From Sphingomonas sp. 28-66-16 (GTDB lineage Bacteria; Pseudomonadota; Alphaproteobacteria; Sphingomonadales; Sphingomonadaceae): DNA of 64,000 nt. A program made the position numbers and the translations under genes. The DNA is taken from assembly GCA_002281485.1 (NCBI GenBank), contig NCGF01000003.1, positions 62,001 to 126,000 of the forward strand, written 5' to 3'. This document shows, piece after piece, positions 1-7,835 of this stretch. Under the pieces are notes generated by a model. The model was not told the DNA's origin. It saw only the letters and a list, made by a program, of their open reading frames with translations, and made no database searches. Positions within the stretch are counted from its first letter, which is position 1. Each line of letters begins with the position of its first letter.

Positions 1-1
1 G

Positions 2-595
2 CCGATCTACCTGATCGAATCGGTCGGCACGGCGAGCCTAGGCCTCGCGCTTTATCGGCTCGGCTATTTCACCCGCTGGCCGGCGGCGTGGCATCGCTGG
101 CTGCTGCTGGCCGGGCTGGCGGTCGCGCTGCCGCTCAGCCTGGCCGTGGCCGTGATGATCGCGCAAAGCGGTTTCGCGCCCGAGGCGATGGCGTTCGGCG
201 CGATGCTCAGCCGGGTGCTGCGGCCGGCAATGACGCTTGGATTGGCGAGCGCCATCATCCTGCTGATCGAGGCCGGACCGCGGGGATGGGTCGCCAGCCG
301 ACTGGCCGCCACCGGGCGGATGGCGCTCAGCAACTATCTGATGACGAGTGTCGTGATGACGACGATCTTCTACGGTCATGGACTCGGCCTCTTCGCCACG
401 CTGTCCCGCGCGCAGCTCTATCCGCTGGTGGCGGCGATGTGGCTTGCGATGCTGCTCTGGTCGAAGCCCTGGCTCGCCCGGTTCCAGTTCGGTCCGGTCG
501 AATGGGCGTGGCGCAGCCTGGCGCGCTGGCAGGTCCAGCCATGGCGGCGCCGACAGAGCCGTGCTCGCGGCGATATTGCGACTGACCCGCAATAA
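2..595 (+). CDS. DUF418 family membrane protein, C-terminal part (5' end outside window)
   Basis: An open frame enters from the left edge and ends with TAA at 593-595. The visible ~197 residues contain at least four hydrophobic segments. The block around GRMALSNYLMTS, followed by a Tyr/Gly-rich stretch and a final helix ending near SKPWLARFQFGPVEWAWRSL, is the typical C-terminal pattern of DUF418, where GPxEWxWR closes the domain. DUF418 proteins are inner-membrane proteins of poorly defined function, often called YeiB-like or linked to acyl transfer. The stop lies just upstream of the iron-box/bfd promoter, so it probably belongs to a separate transcription unit. The N-terminal half is not visible, so integrity cannot be judged. 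Confidence 0.85.
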   Translation, partial: PIYLIESVGTASLGLALYRLGYFTRWPAAWHRWLLLAGLAVALPLSLAVAVMIAQSGFAPEAMAFGAMLSRVLRPAMTLGLASAIILLIEAGPRGWVASRLAATGRMALSNYLMTSVVMTTIFYGHGLGLFATLSRAQLYPLVAAMWLAMLLWSKPWLARFQFGPVEWAWRSLARWQVQPWRRRQSRARGDIATDPQ

Positions 596-598
596 ATC

Positions 599-617
599 TT
601 GCGAATCACTCGCATTA
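599..617. promoter_or_regulatory. Fur-like iron box upstream of bfd
   Basis: TGCGAATCACTCGCA at 600-614 is a 7-1-7 palindrome with a single mismatch, and it sits 34 bases before the bfd start. It resembles the alphaproteobacterial Fur consensus (TGCGAATnATTCGCA style). Iron repression of bfd fits Bfd's role in releasing iron from bacterioferritin under starvation. The assignment rests on pattern and context only. Confidence 0.6.
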
Positions 618-647
618 GCGTCAAAAGGGGCGCGAGAGCGAGGAACG

Positions 648-818
648 ATGGTCGTTTGTGTCTGCAATGCCCTGCGCGAACAGGATGTCCGCGACGCCGC
701 GCGGCGCGGGGCCACCACCGCCTGCGCTGCCTATCGCGCGCTGGGCAGCAAGCCCAAATGCGGCCAATGCCTAACCTACGCGCGCGCCATTATCGCCGAA
801 GAGCGGGTCGCGGCTTGA
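648..818 (+). CDS. bfd: Bacterioferritin-associated ferredoxin
   Basis: This 56-residue protein has the four Bfd cysteines as C4-x-C6 and C38-x2-C41, plus the motif KPKCGQC. Bfd carries a [2Fe-2S] cluster and reduces the haem of bacterioferritin so that stored ferric iron leaves as Fe2+. The ATG at 648 is preceded by AGGA at a good distance, and a longer upstream reading frame would add unrelated residues. bfr lies 52 bp downstream on the same strand, the classic bfd-bfr pair. A Fur-like palindrome at 600-614 suggests iron-dependent repression. Length matches the family norm. Confidence 0.93.
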   Translation: MVVCVCNALREQDVRDAARRGATTACAAYRALGSKPKCGQCLTYARAIIAEERVAA

Positions 819-870
819 CGCTGTCCAGGGCGCCTGTGTCGATGGCAGCCTAAGTCCGGGGAGACGATAG

Positions 871-1350
871 ATGAAGGGCGATGCCAAGGTCATCGACTAT
901 CTCAACGAGGTCCTCAAGAACGAGCTGACGGCGGTCAATCAATATTGGCTCCACTTCCGCCTGCTCGACAATTGGGGCGTCAAGAAGCTCGCCGCGCACG
1001 AGCGCAACGAATCGATCGACGAGATGAAGCATGCCGACCAGCTTGCCGAACGCATCCTGTTTCTCGGCGGGCTCCCCAATTTCCAGATGCTCGGGCGGCT
1101 GCGCATCGGCGAATCGGTCGAGGAGATTCTGAAAGCCGATCTCGCACTGGAAAACGAGGCAATCGGCGTCCTCCGTGACGCGATCGCGCATTGCGAGGCC
1201 GTGCGCGACTATGCCTCGCGCGCGCTGTTCGTCGCCATCCTCGAAAGCGAGGAGGAGCATGTCGACATGCTCGAACAGCAGTTCGAAATGATCGAGCGCA
1301 TGGGCCTACCCAATTATGTTCAGCTCAACAGCCGCGCGGAACAGGATTAG
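871..1350 (+). CDS. bfr: Bacterioferritin
   Basis: This 159-residue protein forms 24-mer iron-storage shells with haem b at dimer interfaces and oxidises Fe2+ at a di-iron centre. All ferroxidase ligands are present at canonical positions: E18, E51, H54, E94, E127 and H130. The haem-ligand methionine is M52. The start is supported by GGGGAGACG just upstream. It follows bfd directly and is probably co-transcribed, though bacterioferritin is often under its own control. The C-terminal tail is slightly extended (LNSRAEQD). Nothing appears broken. Confidence 0.97.
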   Translation: MKGDAKVIDYLNEVLKNELTAVNQYWLHFRLLDNWGVKKLAAHERNESIDEMKHADQLAERILFLGGLPNFQMLGRLRIGESVEEILKADLALENEAIGVLRDAIAHCEAVRDYASRALFVAILESEEEHVDMLEQQFEMIERMGLPNYVQLNSRAEQD

Positions 1351-1379
1351 CGCGGGATAGCTTCGGATTGACTCACGGG

Positions 1380-1600
1380 AGACTGCCGTTCGTGTCGAGC
1401 GAAGGCGAGACACCGTGGCGCGGCGATGGTGGCCTGTTTCTCGACTTCGGCGCGAGGGGTCGAAGCCTGTCCTGAACGTCTGCCTCGGCAGGAAGTCGAA
1501 GGGCTCGGTGGCCTCGACTCATCTTGAGCCCCTCCCCTTCGGAGGAGGGCTATAAGTTGCTCTCTGTGAGACGTGGTATCGGTCGAAGGGCTCGAAACGA
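1380..1600. repeat. Intergenic palindromic repeat cluster (sphingomonad REP-like)
   Basis: The 304-bp gap between bfr and the Hpt gene holds several short GTCGAAG/TTCGAC words, a small palindrome CTGCCTCGGCAG at 1480-1491 followed by GAAGTCGAAGGG, and a CCTCC/GGAGG hairpin near 1531-1546. The same word order (TGCCTyGGCAGG then AGTCGAA) recurs at 7622-7642, showing a dispersed repeat. No protein-like frame is seen here. Confidence 0.5.
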
Positions 1601-1624
1601 ACGGGTCAACCAAAAGTCGTCAAA

Positions 1625-1642
1625 CGCTGGCGGGCGCCAGCG
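1625..1642 (-). terminator. Hairpin downstream of the Hpt gene
   Basis: CGCTGGCG and CGCCAGCG form a perfect 8-bp inverted repeat with a GG centre, 13 bases after the Hpt stop on the minus strand. A short T-containing tract (TTTG, then TTTT) follows on that strand. This is a plausible intrinsic terminator, although the U-tract is imperfect. Confidence 0.45.
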
Positions 1643-1654
1643 TCGTTCAGGCCG

Positions 1655-2074
1655 TCAGTGCATGCCCGTCAGCGCGCGCTTGCCGAAGCCCTGCCGGCGC
1701 TCGACCAGCGGATTGGCCTCACGCTGGAGCAGCGCGAGCGTCTGTTCGAACAACTGCCGTAGGCCGACGACGTCGGTCAGCGCGGCGTCAGGCGTGTCGC
1801 GGGTTTCGACACAGCTTCGCGCGATGGTTTCGATCCGCTCGGCGGCCATCGCCAGCGGCTCGGCACCGAACTGATGCGCTTCGCCTTTCAGCGTGTGGGC
1901 CGGCAGGACGAGCGCGGCGGCATTGCCCGCCCGCATTGCCGCCTCGATCACTTCGACCGACTTGATCCCGTCTTCCTGGAAATAGCCCAGGATACGCACG
2001 AAACCAGCGCCTAGCTCACTGCGCGCCTGGGTGAATGCCGCCCAATCGACCAGATTTTCGCCATCGACAGACAC
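1655..2074 (-). CDS. Hpt-domain phosphotransfer protein
   Basis: This 139-residue protein is a single histidine phosphotransfer (Hpt) domain. The motif AHTLKGEAHQFGA holds the phospho-accepting histidine at about residue 60, with the usual K and G at +3 and +4. Such proteins shuttle phosphate between hybrid sensor kinases and response regulators. No kinase or regulator is adjacent, so its partners must be encoded elsewhere. It begins 57 bp upstream of the TusA-like gene's 3' end on the same strand and is probably transcribed separately. ChpT is a different dimeric family, so that label is not appropriate. Confidence 0.8.
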   Translation of the reverse strand: MSVDGENLVDWAAFTQARSELGAGFVRILGYFQEDGIKSVEVIEAAMRAGNAAALVLPAHTLKGEAHQFGAEPLAMAAERIETIARSCVETRDTPDAALTDVVGLRQLFEQTLALLQREANPLVERRQGFGKRALTGMH

Positions 2075-2131
2075 GTGCTGCTCCTCAACCGGTTCACGAT
2101 CCCATATCGGCCAAGCATCGTTCTACCGAGA

Positions 2132-2368
2132 TCAGGTAAATGAGGTGTTGATTTCGGGCGACGACTCGATCCGAAATCGGGGGTCGGCCGGATCGTCGAT
2201 CGTGTCGAATCGCGCACCGACCGCCGCCGCTACGGCGGCCAGTTCGGACGCTGCAGCCGGATCGTCCGCGCGGATTTCCACCAGCCGATTGCCCTCGCGC
2301 AGCGCCCGGGCGAGCCGGATTGCCGGCCAGGGACAGCGCATCCCGCGCGCGTCGATGATCAAACTCAT
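2132..2368 (-). CDS. TusA-like sulfurtransferase
   Basis: This 78-residue protein of the SirA/TusA fold has the signature MRCPWPAIRLARAL. C12 in the C-P-x-P motif is the expected persulfide-carrying residue. TusA relays sulfur for tRNA thiolation or molybdenum cofactor work, but many paralogues have other roles, so the exact pathway is open. The ATG at 2368 overlaps the der stop by four bases (ATGA), indicating translational coupling with der. A longer upstream frame exists inside der but is a frame shadow. Confidence 0.8.
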   Translation of the reverse strand: MSLIIDARGMRCPWPAIRLARALREGNRLVEIRADDPAAASELAAVAAAVGARFDTIDDPADPRFRIESSPEINTSFT

Positions 2369-3717
2369 GAATCGAAAGGATTTTTCGCCGCGCGTAGCAT
2401 CAGGCGCACCGGCACTGCGCCAAAACCGAGATCGCGTCGGATGCCGTTGACCAGATAGCGTTGATAGCTTTCGGGCAATTGATCGACGCGCGTGCCGAAC
2501 AGCACGAAGCCCGGCGGGCGGGTCTTCGCCTGGGTCAGATAGCGCAGCTTGATCCGCTTCCCGCCCGGCGCCGGCGGCGGGTTGGCCTCGACCGCGCGCT
2601 CGAACCAGCGGTTGAGTTCGCCCGTCCCCACCCGGCGCGACCAGGCGTCGCGGGTTTCGAAGGCCGCGGCGATCAGCTGGTCGATGCCCTTGCCGGTCGC
2701 GCCCGAAATCGTCAGCAGCGGCACGCCCTTGACCTGTGCCAGCCCCTCGTCGAGCGCGGCCCGCACGCCGTTGAACAGCCGGCTGGCATCCTCCGCCACA
2801 TCCCATTTATTGAGCGCGATCACCAGCGCGCGTCCTTCCTGCAGCGCGCGATCGGCGATCTTGAGGTCCTGCACCTCGAGCCCGCGGGTGGCGTCGAGCA
2901 GCAGCACCACGACTTCGGCGAAATCGATCGCGTGCAGCGCATCGGCGACCGAGAGCTTCTCGAGCTTGTCCTGGACATTGGCGCGCTTGCGCATCCCGGC
3001 GGTATCGATCAGCCGCACCGCGCGGTCGTGCCACATCCAGTCGATCGCGATCGAATCGCGCGTGATCCCTGCCTCGGGGCCGGTGATCAGCCGATCCTCG
3101 CCGAGCATCCGGTTGATCAGCGTCGATTTGCCGGCATTGGGGCGCCCGACGATCGCCAGCTTGAGCGGCGCATCCGGGCCTTCCTCGTCATCGGGGGGGG
3201 AATCGTCGAATCCGAGCGGCTCGAGATGCGGCAGCAACGCTTCGAACAGATCGCCGAGCCCTTCGCCATGTTCGGCCGAGAGCTGCACCGGATCGCCGAG
3301 CCCGAGCGACAGCGAATCGAGCACGCCCGCCTCGCCCGCGCGCCCTTCGGCCTTGTTGGCGACGAGCACGATCGGCGTGGTCGATCCGCGCAGCCAGCGC
3401 GCGATCTCCTCGTCGAGCGGCACCAGCCCGACGCGCGCATCGATCAGGAACAGCGCGACATCGGCCATCTTGACGGCGGCCTCGGTCTGCTGGCGCATCC
3501 GCCCGGGCAGCGAGGCCGCGTCTTCGTCCTCATAGCCCGCGGTATCGATCACGCGAAAATCGAGGCCGATCAGATGGGCATCGCCCTCGCGCCGATCGCG
3601 CGTCACCCCCGGCCGGTCGTCGACCAGCGCGAGCTTCTTGCCAACCAGCCGGTTGAAAAGCGTGGATTTGCCGACATTGGGGCGGCCGATGATCGCGACG
3701 ACGGGAAGCTTTGCCAT
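2365..3717 (-). CDS. der: Ribosome-associated double-GTPase Der (EngA)
   Basis: This 450-residue protein has two tandem GTPase domains and a KH-like C-terminus. It acts in 50S ribosomal subunit maturation. Walker A motifs are GRPNVGKST at 11-19 and GRPNAGKST at 191-199. DTAG switch motifs lie at 58-61 and 238-241. The G4 motifs are NKAE (121-124) in the first domain and NKWD (303-306) in the second. The linker is acidic (DDSPPDDEEGPD). Length is normal for the family. It lies in the same orientation as the downstream tusA-like gene (4-nt overlap) and the upstream bamB. Confidence 0.97.
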   Translation of the reverse strand: MAKLPVVAIIGRPNVGKSTLFNRLVGKKLALVDDRPGVTRDRREGDAHLIGLDFRVIDTAGYEDEDAASLPGRMRQQTEAAVKMADVALFLIDARVGLVPLDEEIARWLRGSTTPIVLVANKAEGRAGEAGVLDSLSLGLGDPVQLSAEHGEGLGDLFEALLPHLEPLGFDDSPPDDEEGPDAPLKLAIVGRPNAGKSTLINRMLGEDRLITGPEAGITRDSIAIDWMWHDRAVRLIDTAGMRKRANVQDKLEKLSVADALHAIDFAEVVVLLLDATRGLEVQDLKIADRALQEGRALVIALNKWDVAEDASRLFNGVRAALDEGLAQVKGVPLLTISGATGKGIDQLIAAAFETRDAWSRRVGTGELNRWFERAVEANPPPAPGGKRIKLRYLTQAKTRPPGFVLFGTRVDQLPESYQRYLVNGIRRDLGFGAVPVRLMLRAAKNPFDS

Positions 3718-3779
3718 CGCCGCCTTCTAGCGCGATCCCCGATTTGCGCCAGTCACCTCGCGCAGCGGCGATCCGCGCC

Positions 3780-5102
3780 TCACCGATAGGCGGTGATCCG
3801 TCCCTTGCCGTCGAGCACGTAGAGCATGTTGTTGACGACTACCGGCCCGAGCGAGAAGGGCGCGCCGGCCTTGCGACGATCGTTGATCTCGCCGGTGGTG
3901 GGCGAGACGCTGACGATCTCGCCGATCGAATTGACGAGGATCAGCTTGCCGCCCGCGAGCACCGGGCCGGTCCAGTAGATCGGGTTTTTCTTCTTCTTCA
4001 TGTTCTTGAAGTTGCCGAGCACGCTCATCCAGCGAATCTTGCCGTTCGCGCGCGACAGGCACAGCAATTTGCCGTCGTCGGTCACCACGAACAGCCATTC
4101 GCCGGCGATCCAGGGAGTCGAGATACCCGCGATATTCTGTTCCCACAGCCGCTGTCCCGTCGTCAGCTCGAGCGCCACCATGCGGCCGCCCTGGCCGACG
4201 GCATAGACCCGGGTCTGATCGATCACCGGGTTGGCGTCGATATCGGCAAGGCTCGAAACCGACGTCGAGATGCTCGTCTTCGACAGCGTGTCCTGCCATA
4301 GCGTGCGGCCATTTTCATAGCGATAGGCGTTGAGCTCGCCCGACGAGAAGCCGGCGACGACGGTACCGCGCCCGACGGCCGGCGCGGCAACCCCGAACAC
4401 GCCTTGCGATTCGAGCGAGCCCGATTGGGTCCATTCGACCTTGCCGTCGGTCTGCGACAGCGCAAACAGCTGGTTGTCCTGGCTCAGCAGATAGACCGAG
4501 CCATTGGCCACGCTCGGCGCGCCGCGCAGTGGCCCGCCGGGCTTCTGCCGCCACAGGATCTTGCCGTCGGCGGCGTCGAGCGCGACCACGTCGCCCAGCC
4601 CGTCGATCGCGTACAGCTTGCCATCGTCGAAGCTCACTCCGCCGCCGAACCGGGCCTGGCGGTTTTCCTTGCTCTCGGTGATTGGCGACTGCCACAGGGC
4701 GGCGCCGGTATCAGCGGCGAAGGCATGAACGACCGCGTCGACATCGATGACGAACAGCCTGTTGTTGGCGACCACCGGCGATGCGCCGAGCCGAACCTTG
4801 GTCGTGCCGCCCTTGATGCCGACGCTCCAGACCTTGGTCGTGCCATCGCCGAGCGCGAGATGCCCCATCGACTTCGACGGATCGCCGCCCGGCTGCGTCC
4901 AGGCATCGTTGACGGCCGGCGGCGGCAGCAGAACCTGGACGTCGGCAATCGTCTTGTCGGGCTCGGCGCCGTTTTCCGAAACGAGAATCGGCACGCGATC
5001 GCCCAATGTGGGGGTCTTGCGACCGCCGCCCTTGAAAGTCCCGCATGCGCTCAGGGCCGTAATCGCGACGATCGCGACCGACACCCGCAAAGACTTCATC
5101 AT
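3780..5102 (-). CDS. bamB: Outer membrane assembly lipoprotein BamB-like (PQQ repeats)
   Basis: This 440-residue protein starts with a lipoprotein signal ending in LSAC, with C20 as lipidation site. The remainder shows repeated WxxxL/GxxxALDAxxGxxLW blades typical of the eight-bladed PQQ-like beta-propeller (for example GDVVALDAADGKILW). BamB assists BamA in outer-membrane protein insertion. The gene sits between der and a TPR membrane protein, the same context as E. coli yfgM-bamB-der, which supports the assignment over a PQQ dehydrogenase. Its start overlaps the upstream gene's stop by four bases. Confidence 0.93.
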   Translation of the reverse strand: MMKSLRVSVAIVAITALSACGTFKGGGRKTPTLGDRVPILVSENGAEPDKTIADVQVLLPPPAVNDAWTQPGGDPSKSMGHLALGDGTTKVWSVGIKGGTTKVRLGASPVVANNRLFVIDVDAVVHAFAADTGAALWQSPITESKENRQARFGGGVSFDDGKLYAIDGLGDVVALDAADGKILWRQKPGGPLRGAPSVANGSVYLLSQDNQLFALSQTDGKVEWTQSGSLESQGVFGVAAPAVGRGTVVAGFSSGELNAYRYENGRTLWQDTLSKTSISTSVSSLADIDANPVIDQTRVYAVGQGGRMVALELTTGQRLWEQNIAGISTPWIAGEWLFVVTDDGKLLCLSRANGKIRWMSVLGNFKNMKKKKNPIYWTGPVLAGGKLILVNSIGEIVSVSPTTGEINDRRKAGAPFSLGPVVVNNMLYVLDGKGRITAYR

Positions 5103-5812
5103 CGCGCTTTCTTATCCCCATCTTGCTGGCCGGCATCGACGCCGAGCGAGCTGGCCATCTGGGCTGCTCGCTGGCGGATCGATTCGGGTACCAGCGTATC
5201 ATTGGCCATCTGCCCGTAAATCTTGCCGGCCAGATCGGTCCGCTTCATGCGAAGATAGGCAACGGCGATCATCTCGCCGGCGCTGCCGAACCACGGCGCG
5301 CCCTTCTCGGCGAGCGGCCGCAGTCGCGACACCACCGTTTCGGGCTTGAGCGAATCATATTCGGCCGAGGTCTGGCGGATCAGCGCGAGATCGCGGAACG
5401 GCTGGGCGATCGATGCATCCCCCACGACTTCGCCGAATTTGGCCGCCGCGCCCTTCAGGTCGTTCTTCTGCAACATGATGTCGGCCTGGACGAACTTGGC
5501 GCTGGCGCGATACGCCCCGCTGCCGCTGCCGGCGAGTTCGGCGAGCGGGTTTTGCGCTGCCGCCTGATCGCCGGTGCCGATCTTTTCGAACGCGGTCGCG
5601 AGCGTCTTGCCCTGCTCGCCGGCGCGTTGTTCGGTGCGATGTTGCCAATAAAGCATGCCGCCAAATGCCGCGAGCCCCAGCACGACCGCGCCGATCACCA
5701 GCTTGCCGTAACGGGTCCAGAAATGCAGCGCCTGATCGCGGCGCAGTTCCTCGTCCACCTCGCGCAGAAAAGCTTCATTGGTTTGCGGCGGGACTGCCAA
5801 GGGTAACTCCAT
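5099..5812 (-). CDS. Membrane-anchored TPR protein, YfgM-like
   Basis: From the chosen ATG at 5812 this gives 237 residues. There is a short cytoplasmic N-terminus (NEAFLREVDEELRRDQ), one transmembrane helix (about residues 36-58), and a periplasmic helical domain with TPR-like spacing (KFVQADIMLQKNDLKGA). E. coli YfgM is encoded beside bamB and helps periplasmic chaperones at the Sec translocon. An upstream in-frame TTG at 5848 would add 12 poorly conserved residues, so the ATG is preferred, although its ribosome-binding site is weak. The stop overlaps the bamB start (ATGA), so the two are translationally coupled. Confidence 0.85.
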   Translation of the reverse strand: MELPLAVPPQTNEAFLREVDEELRRDQALHFWTRYGKLVIGAVVLGLAAFGGMLYWQHRTEQRAGEQGKTLATAFEKIGTGDQAAAQNPLAELAGSGSGAYRASAKFVQADIMLQKNDLKGAAAKFGEVVGDASIAQPFRDLALIRQTSAEYDSLKPETVVSRLRPLAEKGAPWFGSAGEMIAVAYLRMKRTDLAGKIYGQMANDTLVPESIRQRAAQMASSLGVDAGQQDGDKKAR

Positions 5813-5866
5813 CTTGGGCGGGAAAGGCGCGGACCTTAGCGGCGGCAAATCCGAAACGAAAGGGCT

Positions 5867-6739
5867 TCAATCCTTCGGTGCATAGGTCTGTTCCGGCCCC
5901 GGAAAGCGCCGCGACCGCACCGCATCGGCATAGGTGCCAACCGCGGCGGAAATGCGGCCAGCCAGGTCGTCGAAGCGTTTGACGAATCGCGGCGTGCGCT
6001 CGAACAGGCCGAGCATGTCTTCGGCGACCAGCACCTGGCCATCGCACTCGGCCGAGGCGCCGATGCCGATGACGGGCACGTCGGCGCTATGGGTCACCGC
6101 TACCGCGATCGGCTCGAGCACGCCCTCGAGCACCATCGCGAAGGCGCCGGCATCGGCTACGGCCTTGGCATCGGCCAGGATTTTCTCATGCTCCTGCTGG
6201 CTGCGCCCGCGCGCGCCATAGCCGCCCAGCGCGTTCACCGCCTGCGGCGTGAGGCCGATATGCGCCATCACCGGGATGCCGCGCTCGCTCAGGAATCGGA
6301 TCGTCGGCGCCATCGCCTGCCCGCCTTCGAGCTTGACCGCGGCGCAGCCGGTATCGGCGAGGAGGCGGCTGGCGCTGGCAAAGGCCTGTTCGGGCGATGC
6401 TTCATAGCTGCCGAACGGCATGTCGACGACGACGACGCTGTGATAGCTGCCGCGCACGACGGCGGCGCCGTGCGCGCACATCATGTCGAGCGTGACCCCC
6501 AATGTCGACGGCAGCCCGTAGATGACCTGCCCGAGCGAATCGCCGACCAGCAGGATATCGCAGTGCGGATCGAGCAGCTGCGCCATCCGCACGGTATAGG
6601 CGGTGAGCATCACCAGCGGCTGCTCGGTGCGCCCCTCGATCTTGCGTCGCTGAATCGCGGGCACGGTCAGCCGCTTCATCGGCGCCGGGGTCGGGTTGGC
6701 GCGGCTGGTCGACGTGTCGATCGTGAAGGTCGTGGACAT
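5867..6739 (-). CDS. panB: 3-methyl-2-oxobutanoate hydroxymethyltransferase
   Basis: This 290-residue enzyme makes ketopantoate from alpha-ketoisovalerate and 5,10-methylene-THF, the first committed step of pantothenate/CoA synthesis. Visible signatures are [30 protein letters not shown] (Mg2+-binding Asp), [25 protein letters not shown] and [15 protein letters not shown]. The N-terminal about 20 residues ([20 protein letters not shown]) match the extension common in sphingomonads, so the ATG at 6739 is preferred to the internal Met21. The gene is the first of the minus-strand block and is divergent from the membrane protein/XRE pair. Confidence 0.96.
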   Translation of the reverse strand: MSTTFTIDTSTSRANPTPAPMKRLTVPAIQRRKIEGRTEQPLVMLTAYTVRMAQLLDPHCDILLVGDSLGQVIYGLPSTLGVTLDMMCAHGAAVVRGSYHSVVVVDMPFGSYEASPEQAFASASRLLADTGCAAVKLEGGQAMAPTIRFLSERGIPVMAHIGLTPQAVNALGGYGARGRSQQEHEKILADAKAVADAGAFAMVLEGVLEPIAVAVTHSADVPVIGIGASAECDGQVLVAEDMLGLFERTPRFVKRFDDLAGRISAAVGTYADAVRSRRFPGPEQTYAPKD

Positions 6740-6803
6740 GGCGCGGGGCTAGCGGATCCCGCCTGGCCTTGCCAGAGCCGATCGCCGATCATGCCAAACT
6801 CGC

Positions 6804-6854
6804 TTGACTCAATGTCGATTATCTTTAACTTTATGTCGTCAGTAGGCGACATTG
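6804..6854 (+). promoter_or_regulatory. Promoter with palindromic operator for the membrane protein/XRE pair
   Basis: TTGACT at 6804-6809 and TAACTT at 6826-6831 are spaced by 16 bases, a good sigma-70-like promoter. The word ATGTCG occurs at 6812-6817 and 6833-6838, and its inverse CGACAT lies at 6847-6852. CAATGTCG (6810-6817) and CGACATTG (6847-6854) are exact inverted repeats. The inner pair forms ATGTCG-N8-CGACAT over the predicted transcription start. This would suit autorepression by the downstream XRE regulator, which is an inference. Confidence 0.55.
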
Positions 6855-6867
6855 GGGCAGGACGACG

Positions 6868-7332
6868 ATGAGCTTCAGGGAAAAGATGCTGTGGGTTTCG
6901 ATGGTCGCCGTGGCGACGATCTGGGGTTCCTATCTGTTCGACGTGGCCTCGCTGCTGGCCCGCGGCACGGTCGATGCGGGGCAAGCCTATGGCGGCTTCG
7001 TCAAGTCGGTGGTCCTGCTGGTCGGGGTCCAGGTGGCCGCCGCGATCATCCTCGCGATCATGGCGCCGGCCGAGGCCAACGCGCCCGAAGACGCGCGCGA
7101 TCGCGATTTCGCCGCCACCGCCGCGGTCCCGGCCTATAAGTTGCTCAGCCTGCTGGTGGTGGTGATCATGCTCGCGACGCCGGCGATCGTCGCCGCCGCG
7201 CCGCGATGGCTGACCGGCGATCCCGACACGATCAACGCCGTGGTGATCGGCAACGCCCTGCTGCTGGCGCTGGTGCTCGCGTCGCTCGTCAACGCGGCGA
7301 GCCAGCTCCGGCGCTATCGTCGGGAGGGCTGA
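6868..7332 (+). CDS. Small four-helix membrane protein paired with an XRE regulator
   Basis: This 154-residue protein has four predicted membrane helices: near residues 8-30, 42-66, 88-112 and 122-145. The loop after the second helix is acidic (APEDARDRDF). No catalytic motif is seen. It is followed two bases later by a small XRE regulator. Pairs of this type, a DUF-class membrane protein with a 65-70 residue XRE protein, are common in bacteria and may sense membrane conditions, but the function is not established. The start ATG has GGACGACG upstream. The upstream promoter carries a palindromic operator. Confidence 0.75.
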   Translation: MSFREKMLWVSMVAVATIWGSYLFDVASLLARGTVDAGQAYGGFVKSVVLLVGVQVAAAIILAIMAPAEANAPEDARDRDFAATAAVPAYKLLSLLVVVIMLATPAIVAAAPRWLTGDPDTINAVVIGNALLLALVLASLVNAASQLRRYRREG

Positions 7333-7334
7333 TC

Positions 7335-7547
7335 ATGCCTGCCCCGCCGATCACCAACACGATCCGGACGTTGCGGTTCATGGCGAGCGAAATGACCCAG
7401 GCCGAACTGGCCGGCAAGATCGGCATGACTCGCCAGACGGTCGCCGCGATCGAGGCCGGGAAATATTCCCCCTCGCTCGAAGCCGCCTTCCGCATCGCCG
7501 CCGTCTTCGAAAAACCGCTCGACGAGGTGTTTCAGTGGCAGGGCTGA
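7335..7547 (+). CDS. XRE-family transcriptional regulator, single HTH
   Basis: This 70-residue protein is almost entirely an XRE helix-turn-helix (MTQAELAGKIGMTRQTVAAIE, about residues 20-40), with the ending FEKPLDEVFQW typical of the YozG-like small regulators. ATG 7335 lies two bases after the membrane-protein stop, so the two genes are one operon. It probably binds the palindrome in that operon's promoter. The size is normal for this subclass, which lacks a ligand domain. Confidence 0.9.
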   Translation: MPAPPITNTIRTLRFMASEMTQAELAGKIGMTRQTVAAIEAGKYSPSLEAAFRIAAVFEKPLDEVFQWQG

Positions 7548-7583
7548 TCGCCCTCGAGTGCTCCTCAAATCGATCAGATCCCC

Positions 7584-7707
7584 CCGTTCGGGCTGAGCGT
7601 GTCGAAGGCTCTCCAGGGCGCCTGCCTTGGCAGGCAGTCGAACGGCCCTGCCTTTCTTTCCGCCGTCGAGAAGAAAAGCGGTCCTTCGACACGCGCAGGA
7701 CAAACGG
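7584..7707. repeat. Paired inverted repeat element (sphingomonad REP-like)
   Basis: The arms 7584-7608 and 7683-7707 are imperfect inverted repeats of 25 bases; GCGTGTCGAAGG (7597-7608) and CCTTCGACACGC (7683-7694) match exactly over 12. An internal hairpin GCCTGCC-TT-GGCAGGC lies at 7620-7635. It sits in the 288-bp gap between convergent genes. Similar words occur at 1380-1600. No coding potential is seen. Confidence 0.7.
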
Positions 7708-7835
7708 CTTTTGAGATTGCCTCAATCGCAACGGAATCGAGTCTGGAGCCATTTATGATCTTATGGACCCACCCTGTTCCGTCAGCCCCGATCAGGTCCG
7801 GGGTGACGTGCGAATTGATATGATCGCAAATCGCG

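Noticed and set aside
2461-3789. A 442-codon plus-strand frame opposite der
   Set aside because: It is the antisense shadow of a highly conserved GTPase gene and lacks any recognisable domain.
5813-5848. TTG start extending the TPR membrane protein by 12 residues
   Set aside because: The extension PPLRSAPFPPK is low in conservation value and an ATG lies directly downstream.
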